NCBI GenBank assembly: GCA_016169945.1 | Contig: JADLSH010000382.1 | Coordinates: 620,001 to 684,000, forward strand | Reading direction: 5' to 3' | Source of the DNA: Trachythela sp. YZ-2020 | Lineage: Eukaryota > Cnidaria > Anthozoa > Malacalcyonacea > Clavulariidae | DNA: 64,000 bases | Shown: in pieces, positions 10,077-21,806 of the stretch | Position numbering within the stretch: the stretch's first letter is position 1 | Layout of the letters: the number at the start of each line of letters is the position of its first letter | Translations under genes and position numbers: made by a program | Notes under the pieces: generated by a model | Seen by the model: only the letters and a program-made list of their open reading frames with translations | Told to the model about the DNA's origin: nothing | The model's database searches: none

Positions 10077-10784
10077 TTACACGCGGTTAAGCTGTAACAC
10101 TAACCATGAAATTAAGCGTTGAAACCAAGACAGTTTAATTTCATAGCTCGCTAAATCAAATTGTTTTAAATCGTCTACACATATTCGAACGGCTTCTCGC
10201 ACTGTTTCAGTGTCACAAAAATCGCTCACTTTGTAAACTAAAGCCAAGTAAGCCATAATTCTACCAGAATTTAAAGGCTTAGTCTCTTCATATGTTTGAC
10301 ATAAATTTTCAAACACATTATCTCTTACAATACTACATATCATCGTGTTCATTACTTTTTTATGTACATGATTCCTCCTAAGCTGTCTCATCCACAATAG
10401 ACGTTCCAGATAAACACTTTCGAGCTCTTTTTGTAGTTTAGGTAATATCAACGCGTACGCTTGCTTGTTGGAAGTTTCGTCATCAAGACCGTTTTCGATA
10501 AGATTCTGTTTTATTTCTTCGTACTCGCTGGCAAATCTTTGTTTTGCTTCCTCTATTAATGGTTTCCAAGGATCACTTTCATCTTCTAATTCAGATCCTG
10601 ATTCATTTCCATCTACCTCAGAATTTTGTGCATTATCACTATTTGACGCTTCGTCATCTGACTCCATGGGTACGGAATTGTGATCTGTATCCGACTCTTC
10701 CTCTCGGAATGGGCAGTATTCGTTTTCGTGTCTGCGCAAATTAAAGCGACGATTAAAAGATTTACCACAAAACTTGCAGCTCAT
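10077..10784 (-). CDS. In-frame chimera: zinc-finger N-terminus joined to Bcl-like C-terminus
   Basis: The frame starts at the zinc-finger ATG (10784). It keeps the finger, the acidic region and the helical region to about residue 148, then passes at 10344/10343 into the last 87 residues of the Bcl-like protein, including its BH1-like and C-terminal hydrophobic segments. The joint shares a single T between the two parents, as expected for end joining. It marks where two palindromic units were fused, each with one side deleted. Whether the fusion is expressed is unknown; a one-in-three chance of being in frame means it may be accidental. Confidence 0.6.
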   Translation of the reverse strand: MSCKFCGKSFNRRFNLRRHENEYCPFREEESDTDHNSVPMESDDEASNSDNAQNSEVDGNESGSELEDESDPWKPLIEEAKQRFASEYEEIKQNLIENGLDDETSNKQAYALILPKLQKELESVYLERLLWMRQLRRNHVHKKVMNTMICSIVRDNVFENLCQTYEETKPLNSGRIMAYLALVYKVSDFCDTETVREAVRICVDDLKQFDLASYEIKLSWFQRLISWLVLQLNRV

Positions 10785-12019
10785 CACTCTAGCACTGTTA
10801 GTAGCAAATGAGGGATTTTAAGAAAATTATTGCCTCATGAGCACTTGCTCTGTTGTATAGCTCATGAATGAGCGTTGACGTAGACAAGCTCACGACGACC
10901 ACTCATAATTACTCATACCCCATGAGCACTCTGAAATGCTCATTTTCGTTGAGCAGAGATAAAAGATGGCCCGAGCAAGACGAAAACATGCCAGATGTCC
11001 CGTAACTCATTCAGACTGGCTACCAGACCTGTAAGAATTTTCATGCCCTATCTACTTTGCCAACAATGCTCCAAACGACTGCTGGCTGCTGGAAGCCGAG
11101 TTGAAAAGTACGAAGATATAGTATTTTCAACACTTTTGTGGACAAGCTCACGACGACCACTCATGATTACTCATGCCTTACGAGCATTCTGAAGTGCTCA
11201 TTTTCGTTGAGCAGACATAATAGATGGCCCGAGCAAGACGAAAACATGATCCATTACTGACTTTGAGTGACTTGGTCCTTATGTCTGCCTTCAACACCCC
11301 ACTTAGCCGCATACTAGATTAGACAGAAAGGATATTCATGTCTGCTACGGATAGTATAGGCTCAAAAACCAAGCGGTCTTTTTAGAAGACACCAAATAGA
11401 TTAACCTGAAACTAGGCCTGTTCTCAACTCTTGGTCGTAAAATGATTTTCGCTTTGCGGTATTGCTTTGTATTGCCAATCAACCCTGTTGACTTTACATT
11501 AACTGCTTTTTGGCTCGCTCGGAAGGGATCGATTGAGCACGGCTGAACTACGCTCACGATATGTTATTAAACTTATTCATACAGAACTCATAAAAATACT
11601 GGGCTTACAATGTTCATTTACATTGAGCATATATGAGTAGTGGCCCAAGCTGAACGAAAATAATGTATAGAAGAATAATATAGAAGTTATTGGTGAGAGA
11701 TGTATGCAACATTACAAGTATTAAATAGAACATTACTTATATCCGCAAGTTAATTTCGCTATAGTCGCATCTTGAGAGATTGTATTTTCGTATAATTAAG
11801 TCAATTAATGGATCATGTTTTCGTCTTGCTCGGGCCATCTTTTATCTCTGCTCAACGAAAATGAGCATTTCAGAGTGCTCATGGGGTATGAGTAATTATG
11901 AGTGGTCGTCGTGAGCTTGTCTACGTCAACGCTCATTCATGAGCTATACAACAGAGCAAGTGCTCATGAGGCAATAATTTTCTTAAAATCCCTCATTTGC
12001 TACTAACAGTGCTAGAGTG
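10785..12019. promoter_or_regulatory. Mirror copy of the spacer with GCTCA/TGAGC clusters
   Basis: Reverse-complement counterpart of 7217-8451, with the same divergent upstream regions. The 200 bp before the intact zinc-finger gene (11817-12019) contains about eight GCTCA or TGAGC sites, including TGCTCA-N7-TGAGCA. No other gene is supported in it. Confidence 0.5.
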
Positions 12020-12601
12020 ATGAGCTGCAAGTTTTGTGGTAAATCTTTTAATCGTCGCTTTAATTTGCGCAGACACGAAAACGAATACTGCCCATTCCGA
12101 GAGGAAGAGTCGGATACAGATCACAATTCCGTACCCATGGAGTCAGATGACGAAGCGTCAAATAGTGATAATGCACAAAATTCTGAGGTAGATGGAAATG
12201 AATCAGGATCTGAATTAGAAGATGAAAGTGATCCTTGGAAACCATTAATAGAGGAAGCAAAACAAAGATTTGCCAGCGAGTACGAAGAAATAAAACAGAA
12301 TCTTATCGAAAACGGTCTTGATGACGAAACTTCCAACAAGCAAGCGTACGCGTTGATATTACCTAAACTACAAAAAGAGCTCGAAAGTGTTTATCTGGAA
12401 CGTCTATTGTGGATGAGACAGCTTAGGAGGAATCATGTACATAAAAAAGTAATGAACACGAGAGATGTGTTTATAAACAGTGACGACTTTGATCATGATG
12501 AGGCTTTGGAAGCAGCCGTTGATAAAAGAAAGTTTCTTCTGAAACGTCTTTTAAAAGACAATGCTTATATTGAAGAGGGCGAAAATACTGATTCAGACTA
12601 G
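12020..12601 (+). CDS. C2HC zinc-finger/acidic protein, intact copy (193 aa)
   Basis: Residues 3-24 form one finger with spacing C-x2-C-x12-H-x4-C (CKFCGKSFNRRFNLRRHENE then YC), a C2HC variant of the classical C2H2 module. Residues 25-72 are very acidic and serine-rich. Residues 73-145 are predicted helical and include WKPLIEEAKQRF and a basic RQLRRNHVHKK stretch; the end is a charged helix and an acidic tail. A DNA-binding or nucleic-acid-binding role is likely from the finger; the rest is not recognised. Similar single-finger acidic proteins are found in eukaryotic mobile and viral elements, which fits the context. It is divergent from its neighbour across the GCTCA-rich region and converges with ORF B. 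It is the only copy with a complete frame. Confidence 0.65.
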   Translation: MSCKFCGKSFNRRFNLRRHENEYCPFREEESDTDHNSVPMESDDEASNSDNAQNSEVDGNESGSELEDESDPWKPLIEEAKQRFASEYEEIKQNLIENGLDDETSNKQAYALILPKLQKELESVYLERLLWMRQLRRNHVHKKVMNTRDVFINSDDFDHDEALEAAVDKRKFLLKRLLKDNAYIEEGENTDSD

Positions 12602-12913
12602 ACTTCCTCAACTACATTATATAAACAGATATAATATACTCTATGCGAAGTGTAATAATATTTTAATAAAATTGTACACAAGACGTATATTTTCTCTATT
12701 TTCAATTGCGCATGCACACGTAATATAACTGAATGTTTAGTTACAGTATGCTTTACGTATAACTTTTAATGTAAAGTAAAGTTATCCCAAAGGTGGAATT
12801 AAAAGTTTATCGCCTTAACCTCTTTATAATTATAATAACACGTCAACTACTTTTTACTATAGAAATATTGCCTGACCACGTACGGATATGAGCATTCGAT
12901 ATCCTTGACTTGT

Positions 12914-13303
12914 TTACTTTTCCCTCCAAAAAGATAAATAATTTAGGATGCATTGAAATTGGTGGCTCTTTTTACAGTGATACGATTCTTCCAAGTCGTA
13001 AACGAACATGTGTTCTGGTGCCTTTTTTAATTCTCTTAAACGCTCAAGGACGTTTTCGTGGCAATTGATTTTCAGTATTCTTGCAGCCTCGACAAACGAG
13101 TCCCAAACCAAATGCTTGCTATTAACACGTTCTATAGCTTCTATACCGTACGTCTGCCATCCTTCGTCTATATTACATTCGTTTTCCTGGCACAACTGCG
13201 TAATTTCATTTGCAACTGTATCAGCGTAAATTGCTTCCAACAATTTGAGGGGGTTCCGACATAATCGACTTTCGTCAACCATGTAAATATCATCTTGCAA
13301 CAT
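12914..13303 (-). CDS. ORF B, right-arm copy
   Basis: Exact mirror in position and length of 5934-6323 (coordinate sums are 19237). See that entry for what is visible in the protein. It lies between the Bcl-like gene upstream and the intact zinc-finger gene, with which it converges. Confidence 0.5.
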   Translation of the reverse strand: MLQDDIYMVDESRLCRNPLKLLEAIYADTVANEITQLCQENECNIDEGWQTYGIEAIERVNSKHLVWDSFVEAARILKINCHENVLERLRELKKAPEHMFVYDLEESYHCKKSHQFQCILNYLSFWREK

Positions 13304-13652
13304 TTTTTTTTTAAAGTACAACTTCGACGATTTTTACGTTGTTGCTCCAAAGCGAAAGTTTTCAATTTGTGCTATCTATGTGTGCTCCCTACTTCGCCGT
13401 GTAGAGAACTACAAGATCAGGCTAGTCCAGTCGTTAACAACCTTTTTGTACAAGCTCAGAAAAATCAAGTTTGGGCACTGTCGTTAAAGTACAATGTGTT
13501 CAGTCTTTCTGTCCTGCTTAAGCAATTTAAAGTCAATGAGGAAAATTAATGGTTTGGGCAATGTCGTTAAAGTACAATGTGTTCACCCATGTACAACAGT
13601 TAATGACTTCTTAATGACTTTCGCTATTCAATTCCAATTAGTGATATTCAAA

Positions 13653-14036
13653 TTACACGCGGTTAAGCTGTAACACTAACCATGAAATTAAGCGTTGAAA
13701 CCAAGACAGTTTAATTTCATAGCTCGCTAAATCAAATTGTTTTAAATCGTCTACACATATTCGAACGGCTTCTCGCACTGTTTCAGTGTCACAAAAATCG
13801 CTCACTTTGTAAACTAAAGCCAAGTAAGCCATAATTCTACCAGAATTTAAAGGCTTAGTCTCTTCATATGTTTGACATAAATTTTCAAACACATTATCTC
13901 TTACAATACTACATATCATGGAGTTATATGTATGTTCATGCTTTTCTAAAAGCAGTTTTATATAAAACCGTAAAGTATCCTGCGTTAATTCTACATTATT
14001 TTCCTTAAAAACATCCAGAATTAGCTGTTCTGCCAT
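13653..14036 (-). CDS. Bcl-2-like small protein, right-arm copy
   Basis: Same 127 residues as the left-arm copy at 5201-5584, at the mirrored position. It is the first gene inside the right terminus and reads inward. Identity of both copies points to very recent formation or ongoing homogenisation of the arms. Confidence 0.5.
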   Translation of the reverse strand: MAEQLILDVFKENNVELTQDTLRFYIKLLLEKHEHTYNSMICSIVRDNVFENLCQTYEETKPLNSGRIMAYLALVYKVSDFCDTETVREAVRICVDDLKQFDLASYEIKLSWFQRLISWLVLQLNRV

Positions 14037-14273
14037 CTTGGAACAAAATGGCGAACTGTCGGAAACCTCTCGTTGTTTTAACGTCGTCGGAATGAATCTA
14101 ATTATAAATGCTCATTAATATGCATAACTCATACTCGGAATTGTTCGGATTATCCTCGGAAATGAATTAATTAATTCAGATCATTAACATAATTAACTCA
14201 TGAATTATGCAGGGATAACTCGTTAAATTTTACGCATAAAACTGGGTCCATTAAGCCCCGCTCCATACTACTT

Positions 14274-17200
14274 ACGAATTTTTCCCAAGATTGTCTGAAA
14301 AAAGAGAACGATTATGATTTTTTCTGATGTTAATTGAACGTTTATTTCCAAAATATAGCTTAAGAAATATATGGAATCGTATATCGGGAATATAGTTTAA
14401 GGCTTCAGGAAACGTTTTCGGATGACGGAGGGTGGGGGCCTCCAGTTGGGGGGGGGGTGGTGTGGCGTGGACTGCGTTTTGTTGTATATATATGGTATGC
14501 TAAGGTGATGTGTATTTTATTGTACTACCTAAACGTAATTTACTGGATTTATAGTCAAGTGTACACTTAGTAGCGACATGAGAACCGTATTTTGATTGAG
14601 TCACTTAATAATGTAGTATTTCTCACTGGCCAAAAAAGCTCCCAAAAAAGTATCTTTGGAACATTCCGTTCAAATTAGGGCTGCATACCAACTGTCAAAA
14701 ATTCCGTTTCAAGAGATCTTTTAGCTTCTAGCCATCTTTTTGGACCACTGAGCTTCAAGGCGACATGGTAGTGAAAACCAACCTAGTGTTGTGGAACGAC
14801 CTTGCTGCGTTTCGATGTGAATGCGGCGACTACAACTAGCATTAGCACTAAATGATTCTCTGGTCGGAAACTTCTGCAAATCGGCTTTGCTGTAAGTGAT
14901 TACATATGTCCTTCTTGGTTTAGATTTATCCTCTCGTCTGTTAACTGTAATGTTTAGCTAAATCGTAAATACAGATTATAACTTTACCGTTTTACCATCA
15001 GAAAAGTAAACAAACCGATCGTATTCGATGAGCCAGCAAGATAGCCTGTGCGTGACGCAGAATCGTATGCCATGCCCCCCACACATATCTGTCCAACCCC
15101 CCTAAAGAAAAGTATTTCTAGTTACCCGGATTTCCTGTATGTTTTAAGTTTACAATACAATCGAATTGGACAAATCATTTAATGATCAAAACATTAAATT
15201 TCCCTTGTACGTTTTCCGTGTTTAGAGACAATCTTGGAAAGAATATTCGTAGACTTTTGAAAAGTCTATTCAAATTTCAAAACATATCGTCAAAATATGC
15301 AATTAATCTCAATCAAATCTAGTAATTGCCCTAAATTTCGCTTTCCCCTAGACCACATTGACAGGGGTAAATAATATCAAAATTCAAAGTCTACGAATTT
15401 TTCCCAAGATTGTCTGAAAAAAGAGAACGATTATGATTTTTTCTGATGTTAATTGAACGTTTATTTCCAAAATATAGCTTAAGAAATATATGGAATCGTA
15501 TATCGGGAATATAGTTTAAGGCGTCAGGAAACGTTTTCGGATGACGGAGGGTGGGGGCCTCCAGTTGGGGGGGGGGGGGTGTGGCGTGGACTGCGTTTTG
15601 TTGTATATATATGGTATGCTAAGGTGATGTGTATTTTATTGTACTACCTAAACGTAATTTACTGGATTTATAGTCAAGTGTACACTTAGTAGCGACATGA
15701 GAACCGTATTTTGATTGAGTCACTTAATAATGTAGTATTTCTCACTTGCCAAAAAAGCTCCCAAAAAAGTATCTTTGGAACATTCCGTTCAAATTAGGGC
15801 TGCATACCAACTGTCAAAAATTCAGTTTCAAGAGATCTTTTAGCTTCTAGCCATCTTTTTGGACCACTGAGCTTCAAGGCGACATGGTAGTGAAAACCAA
15901 CCTAGTGTTGTGGAACGACCTTGCTGCGTTTCGATGTGAATGCGGCGACTACAACTAGCATTAGCACTAAATGATTCTCTGGTCGGAAACTTCTGCAAAT
16001 CGGCTTTGCTGTAAGTGATTACATATGTCCTTCTTGGTTTAGATTTATCCCTCTCGTCTGTTAACTGTAATGTTTAGCTAAATCGTAAATACAGATTATA
16101 ACTTTACCGTTTTACCATCAGAAAAGTAAACAAACCGATCGTATTCGATGAGCCAGCGAGATAGCCTGTGCGTGACGCAGAATCGTATGCCATGCCCCCC
16201 ACACATATCTGTCCAACCCCCCTAAAGAAAAGTATTTCTAGTTACCCGGATTTCCTGTATGTTTTAAGTTTACAATACAATCGAATTGGACAAATCATTT
16301 AATGATCAAAACATTAAATTTCCTTGTACGTTTTCCGTGTTTAGAGACAATCTTGGAAAATATTCGTAGACTTTTTGAAAAGTCTATTCAAATTTCAAAA
16401 CATATCGTCAAAATATGCAATTAATCTCAATCAAATCTAGTAATTGCCCTAAATTTCGCCCCCTTCCCCCCCCTAGACCACATTGACAGGGGGGGTAAAT
16501 AATATCAAAATTCAAAGTCTACGAATTTTTCCCAAGATTGTCTGAAAAAAGAGAACATTTATGATTTTTCTGATGTTAATTGAACGTTTATTTCCAAAAT
16601 ATAGCTTAAGAAATATATGGAATCGTATATCGGGAATATAGTTTAAGGCTTCAGGAAACGTTTTCGGATGACGGAGGGTGGGGCCTCCAGTTGGGGTGGT
16701 GTGGCGTGGACTGCGTTTTGTTGTATATATATGGTATGCTAAGGTGATGTGTATTTTATTGTACTACCTAAACGTAATTTACTGGATTTATAGTCAAGTG
16801 TACACTTAGTAGCGACATGAGAACCGTATTTTGATTGAGTCACTTAATAATGTAGTATTTCTCACTGGCCAAAAAAGCTCCCAAAAAAGTATCTTTGGAA
16901 CATTCCGTTCAAATTAGGGCTGCATACCAACTGTCAAAAATTCCGTTTCAAGAGATCTTTTAGCTTCTAGCCATCTTTTTGGACCACTGAGCTTCAAGGC
17001 GACATGGTAGTGAAAACCAACCTAGTGTTGTGGAACGACCTTGCTGCGTTTCGATGTGAATGCGGCGACTACAACTAGCATTAGCACTAAATGATTCTCT
17101 GGTCGGAAACTTCTGCAAATCGGCTTTGCTGTAAGTGATTACATATGTCCTTCTTGGTTTAGATTTATCCCTCTCGTCTGTTAACTGTAATGTTTAGCTA

Positions 17201-18797
17201 AATCGTAAATACAGATTATAACTTTACCGTTTTACCATCAGAAAAGTAAACAAACCGATCGTATTCGATGAGCCAGCGAGATAGCCTGTGCGTGACGCAG
17301 AATCGTATGCCATGCCCCCCACACATATCTGTCCAACCCCCCTAAAGAAAAGTATTTCTAGTTACCCGGATTTCCTGTATGTTTTAAGTTTACAATACAA
17401 TCGAATTGGACAAATCATTTAATGATCAAAACATTAAATTTCCCTTGTACGTTTTCCGTGTTTAGAGACAATCTTGGAAAAAATATTCGTAGACTTTTTG
17501 AAAAGTCTATTCAAATTTCAAAACATATCGTCAAAATATGCAATTAATCTCAATCAAATCTAGTAATTGCCCTAAATTTCGCCCCCTTCCCCCCCCTAGA
17601 CCACATTGACAGGGGGGGTAAATAATATCAAAATTCAAAGTCTACGAATTTTTCCCAAGATTGTCTGAAAAAAGAGAACGATTATGATTTTTTCTGATGT
17701 TAATTGAACGTTTATTTCCAAAATATAGCTTAAGAAATATATGGAATCGTATATCGGGAATATAGTTTAAGGCTTCAGGAAACGTTTTCGGATGACGGAG
17801 GGTGGGGGCCTCCAGTTGGGGGGGGGGTGGTGTGGCGTGGACTGCGTTTTGTTGTATATATATGGTATGCTAAGGTGATGTGTATTTTATTGTACTACCT
17901 AAACGTAATTTACTGGATTTATAGTCAAGTGTACACTTAGTAGCGACATGAGAACCGTATTTTGATTGAGTCACTTAATAATGTAGTATTTCTCACTGGC
18001 CAAAAAAGCTCCCAAAAAAGTATCTTTGGAACATTCCGTTCAAATTAGGGCTGCATACCAACTGTCAAAAATTCCGTTTCAAGAGATCTTTTAGCTTCTA
18101 GCCATCTTTTTGGACCACTGAGCTTCAAGGCGACATGGTAGTGAAAACCAACCTAGTGTTGTGGAACGACCTTGCTGCGTTTCGATGTGAATGCGGCGAC
18201 TACAACTAGCATTAGCACTAAATGATTCTCTGGTCGGAAACTTCTGCAAATCGGCTTTGCTGTAAGTGATTACATATGTCCTTCTTGGTTTAGATTTATC
18301 CCTCTCGTCTGTTAACTGTAATGTTTAGCTAAATCGTAAATACAGATTATAACTTTACCGTTTTACCATCAGAAAAGTAAACAAACCGATCGTATTCGAT
18401 GAGCCAGCGAGATAGCCTGTGCGTGACGCAGAATCGTATGCCATGCCCCCCACACATATCTGTCCAACCCCCCTAAAGAAAAGTATTTCTAGTTACCCGG
18501 ATTTCCTGTATGTTTTAAGTTTACAATACAATCGAATTGGACAAATCATTTAATGATCAAAACATTAAATTTCCCTTGTACGTTTTCCGTGTTTAGAGAC
18601 AATCTTGGAAAAAATATTCGTAGACTTTTTGAAAAGTCTATTCAAATTTCAAAACATATCGTCAAAATATGCAATTAATCTCAATCAAATCTAGTAATTG
18701 CCCTAAATTTCGCCCCCTTCCCCCCCTTGAACCACATTGACAGGGGGGGTAAATAATATCAAAATTAAAAAAGTCTACGAATTTTTTTTCCAAGACT
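14274..18797 (+). repeat. 1.12-1.13 kb satellite, four tandem units
   Basis: Units start with ACGAATTTTTCCCAAGATTG at 14274, 15393, 16521 and 17644, and a truncated fifth start is at 18777. Lengths are about 1119, 1128, 1123 and 1133 bp, and copies differ mainly in poly-G and poly-C runs. Within each unit the start sequence reappears inverted about 970 bp later (GACAATCTTGGAAAA followed by ATTCGTAGAC), then a roughly 150-bp spacer with the hairpin GACTTTTTGAAAAGTC leads to the next unit. This is the layout of a small inverted-repeat transposon that became a tandem satellite. No ORF of note and no RNA gene were recognised. Confidence 0.9.
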
Positions 18798-18811
18798 CTG
18801 CCACTGTGGTT

Positions 18812-21050
18812 GGCATAGTACAAAACATGGACTGGACTGGACTGGACTGGACAGCTGGACTGGACTGGACCCTCTGGACTGGACTGGACTGATTTTTAAG
18901 GGGGTTTTTCTATAACGTTTTGCACCTCAAAGTTTTGATTCTCGTATATAAATATTAAAATATTTATTATATATAAATATCAATTTAAAACTGGAGTGAA
19001 ATAAATCTCCTAAAGCGAGCCTGCACAACATGGCTCCCTTCTGTTCTTTATAGAACGTGGAAAATTAACAATTTATCATTTCGAAATTGTTAATGGCTGA
19101 AGCATGACGTTTTCCTAATAAAATTAGAAAAAATCGCGCCGAGGAGATGGCCGTATTTTAAGTAAGAGCGCTAGGATACTTTGCGTTAATTAGTAATTTT
19201 TTGAACGCATTTCGCTCCTTGCTATATCGACGAATAGATAGCGAGTAACGTCTACAATCCGAATGCAGCATTTGCAATAGAAATCGACTACATTTTTTAC
19301 TGAAAACTAATATAACTCGAAACAAAACTTTATAGTAACAAAAGTGTTTAGTCCATTTAATTAAAAAACATCAATGATAACAACACTTCTATAATAACAA
19401 GTTATCAAATTTCAGAGAATATAACAAGTAACAACCAATGGTATAAAGTTTGCAGCAGCTATAGAACGCGGTCCGAGGGACAAATCACTCCAAAAATGAA
19501 TTTTAGAATTTTTTTATGATTTGTTTCAGTTAAAAGTTTACATGAACTTGATCAATGACTTGCGATTGAGTGCAAATCACTTCAAAAAATTTGTGATAAA
19601 AAAATCACGTGATTTTTTCCATGATTTTTTTTTCTTATTTTTTTACTTTTTTCTGATTTTTGTTAATTAAAAATCAGTGATTTGCCCCTCGACGCGGCCC
19701 GTCTAGCAAATTTTCTTGTATTTTCTTGTGTTGTAACTTTGCTTACGTTTGTATAAATTGACAGTTGAGTGTGGTAGTATTCAAGTGTTTATTTGAAACT
19801 ACGTGCCTGATTGGATAATAAAATTAGCAACAGTTTATGTGTAAGTTCTATATTTCACCTGACTAATATTCCACCAAGCGATTTAGTGGTTGTAACAAAG
19901 CTTTGTCGGGAATATAGGAAAGAAGGTCGGACAAGCACGAGTAAGCAATGAATTCAGTAATGTCTACTTCCACGCCAATCTACAATGTTTACACAAGAAA
20001 TTACCACACTTTTTACCAAGCTTTTTTACAAATTCCACATCTTGGTACATCAGTTTAAGACTTTACTGATGTTCGTGTCAACTCTTTCGAAACTCGTGAA
20101 ACATTCTTTCACATTAAGAAGTTAACAGTATAAACAGCTCGAAAGAGCATGCAGGTTGAAATTTACTTATTTGATAGTCGAGTTCTCAAGTGTTGATATT
20201 TGGTCGCTGACTGAACTATTGATGCAGAAGTTGTATAGACACACCATGAATAATACAGGGTGTATAAAAAAGGTAATCAAATTTCAATAGGCTATCGTGC
20301 CCAAGATATTTAATAGTTAAATGATTTCAAAATATTTTTCCAAATCATTAATCAAACAGAATTTCCAATGCATAACGGCTTGCAAGTTCGATTACCTTTT
20401 CGATACACCCTTTATGTTAGAATCGTAAAAATAATTCACAAAATTACAGATCTAGAAGTGCTTTTGTTATTATAGAAGTGTTGTTATGATTGATGTTTTT
20501 TAATTAAATAGACTAAACACTTTTGTTACTACAAAGTTTTTTTTCGAGTTATATTAGTTTTCAGTAAAAAAATGTAGTCGATTTCTATTGCAAATGCTGC
20601 ATTCGGATTGTAGACGTTACTCGCTATCTATTCGTCGATATATAGCAAGTAGCGAAATGCGCGCAATTACTAATTAGCGCAAAGTATCCTAGCGCTCTTA
20701 CTTAAAATACGGCCATCTCCTCGGGGCGATTTTTTGTAATTTTATTAGGAAAACGTCATGCTTCAGCCATTAACAATTTCGAAATGATAAATTGTTAATT
20801 TTCCACGTTCAGTAATGAACAGAAGGGAGCCATGTTGTGTAGGCTCGCTTCAGGACATTTATTTCACTCCAGTTATAAATTGATATTTATATATAATAAA
20901 TATTTTAATATTTATATACGAGAATCAAAACTTTGAGGTGCAAAACGTTATAGAAAAAAACTCTTAAAAATCAGTCCAGTCCAGTCCAGTCCAGCTGTCC
21001 AGTCCAGCTGTCCAGTCCAGTCCAGTCCAGTCCATGTTTTGTACTATGCC
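18812..21050. mobile_element. Long-TIR non-autonomous DNA element with 9-bp target duplication (MULE-like)
   Basis: The ends GGCATAGTAC and GTACTATGCC are exact complements, flanked by ACTGTGGTT at 18803-18811 and 21051-21059. The arms are about 590 bp (18812-19402 and 20460-21050) and begin with a run of GGACT/AGTCC units. A 9-bp duplication and long arms fit Mutator-like elements. No transposase is present; the core (19403-20459) is non-coding AT-rich sequence with a nested mariner-like MITE. Confidence 0.75.
20256..20412. mobile_element. Mariner-like MITE nested in the MULE-like element
   Basis: Inverted ends CAGGGTGTATAAAAAAGGTAATC and the complement ending TACACCCTT are flanked by TA on both sides. 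It is 157 bp and has no coding sequence. Confidence 0.7.
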
Positions 21051-21059
21051 ACTGTGGTT

Positions 21060-21806
21060 TTAAAAAGAGAGTAAAAATATTTTCATACATGAAGCGCTCG
21101 CCCCGCTCTAACTAATAACAGTAGATGGCAGATATTAATTAAGTATTTTTTGAAATTGTAATTTCAGCACCACGACTTTCACGAGTATACTCTTTATCTT
21201 TCCAATTTCAACATTCACTCAATCGTTTTCTACATTACCGAGAAAATCTAGATATAAAAACGTTGTTCAGCGTAAAAGTAACTATTTAATTGAAACGATT
21301 TGCTGCGGGTTTGAGGGTCACACTACCCGGCGAAAAAGAGAACAAGAACTTTCACTTTTCGAGCAAAGGCCCTTCGCCTGGAAGTGAATTTAAACTTAGC
21401 TCGGTATTTTAGCAAAATTTAGCTCGGTATTTTATTCCATACACTGGACTATCTTCTGACATAAATAAAAAACTTTGGGTCTTTAGGATCAATCTACGTG
21501 AAAAATAATGCAAAGCGTCAGTCCAGTTTATGATATATATCAGTGTCGTCGTTGAGTCGCCCGTGTTCGAAATTTAAGCGGTTTCATAATGATTGCCATT
21601 ATACTCTAGCGCAAAATTTGGAAAAGCAACAAAGGCAAATTTTTATCTTATTTTACAATCGATTTCAACTAATTTTCTTCTTGATTCAATTTGATTATTT
21701 TCAAGTCTTAAAGAAATAACTATTCGGTGGTGAACTGCGAGCGGTAAACGTTCAATTTTGTGTGTTAATTCCTACATGTACTTGACAAACTTATTTATAT
21801 CAAATT
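21060..21806. other. Upstream region of the zinc-finger gene
   Basis: No gene or repeat was recognised. It should hold the promoter and 5' UTR of the gene at 21807, but no specific element is supported. Confidence 0.4.

Larger units (their letters stand above)
4965..14272. mobile_element. Polinton/Maverick-like non-autonomous element, nested palindrome, 9308 bp
   Basis: The insertion begins AGTAGTATGGAGCGGGGC and ends with its exact reverse complement. It is flanked by TACGAA on both sides (4959-4964 and 14273-14278), and the uninterrupted satellite units show a single TACGAA at the same place. A 6-bp duplication with termini starting AG is the signature of Polintons and related adintovirus-like elements. 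The two halves mirror each other about position 9618.5: positions x and 19237-x match through the first 1.67 kb with no net indel. Each half is itself an inverted pair. The internal order is Bcl-like, unknown ORF, zinc finger, spacer, zinc finger, unknown ORF, truncated Bcl-like, then a junction at 10343/10344 and the mirror arrangement. No polymerase, integrase, protease or capsid gene is seen. The class call is inference. Assembly artefact is the main alternative for the palindrome. Confidence 0.65.

Noticed and set aside
4965..14272. Complete, autonomous virus or Polinton
   Set aside because: No polymerase, integrase, protease, ATPase or capsid reading frame is present in the 9.3 kb.
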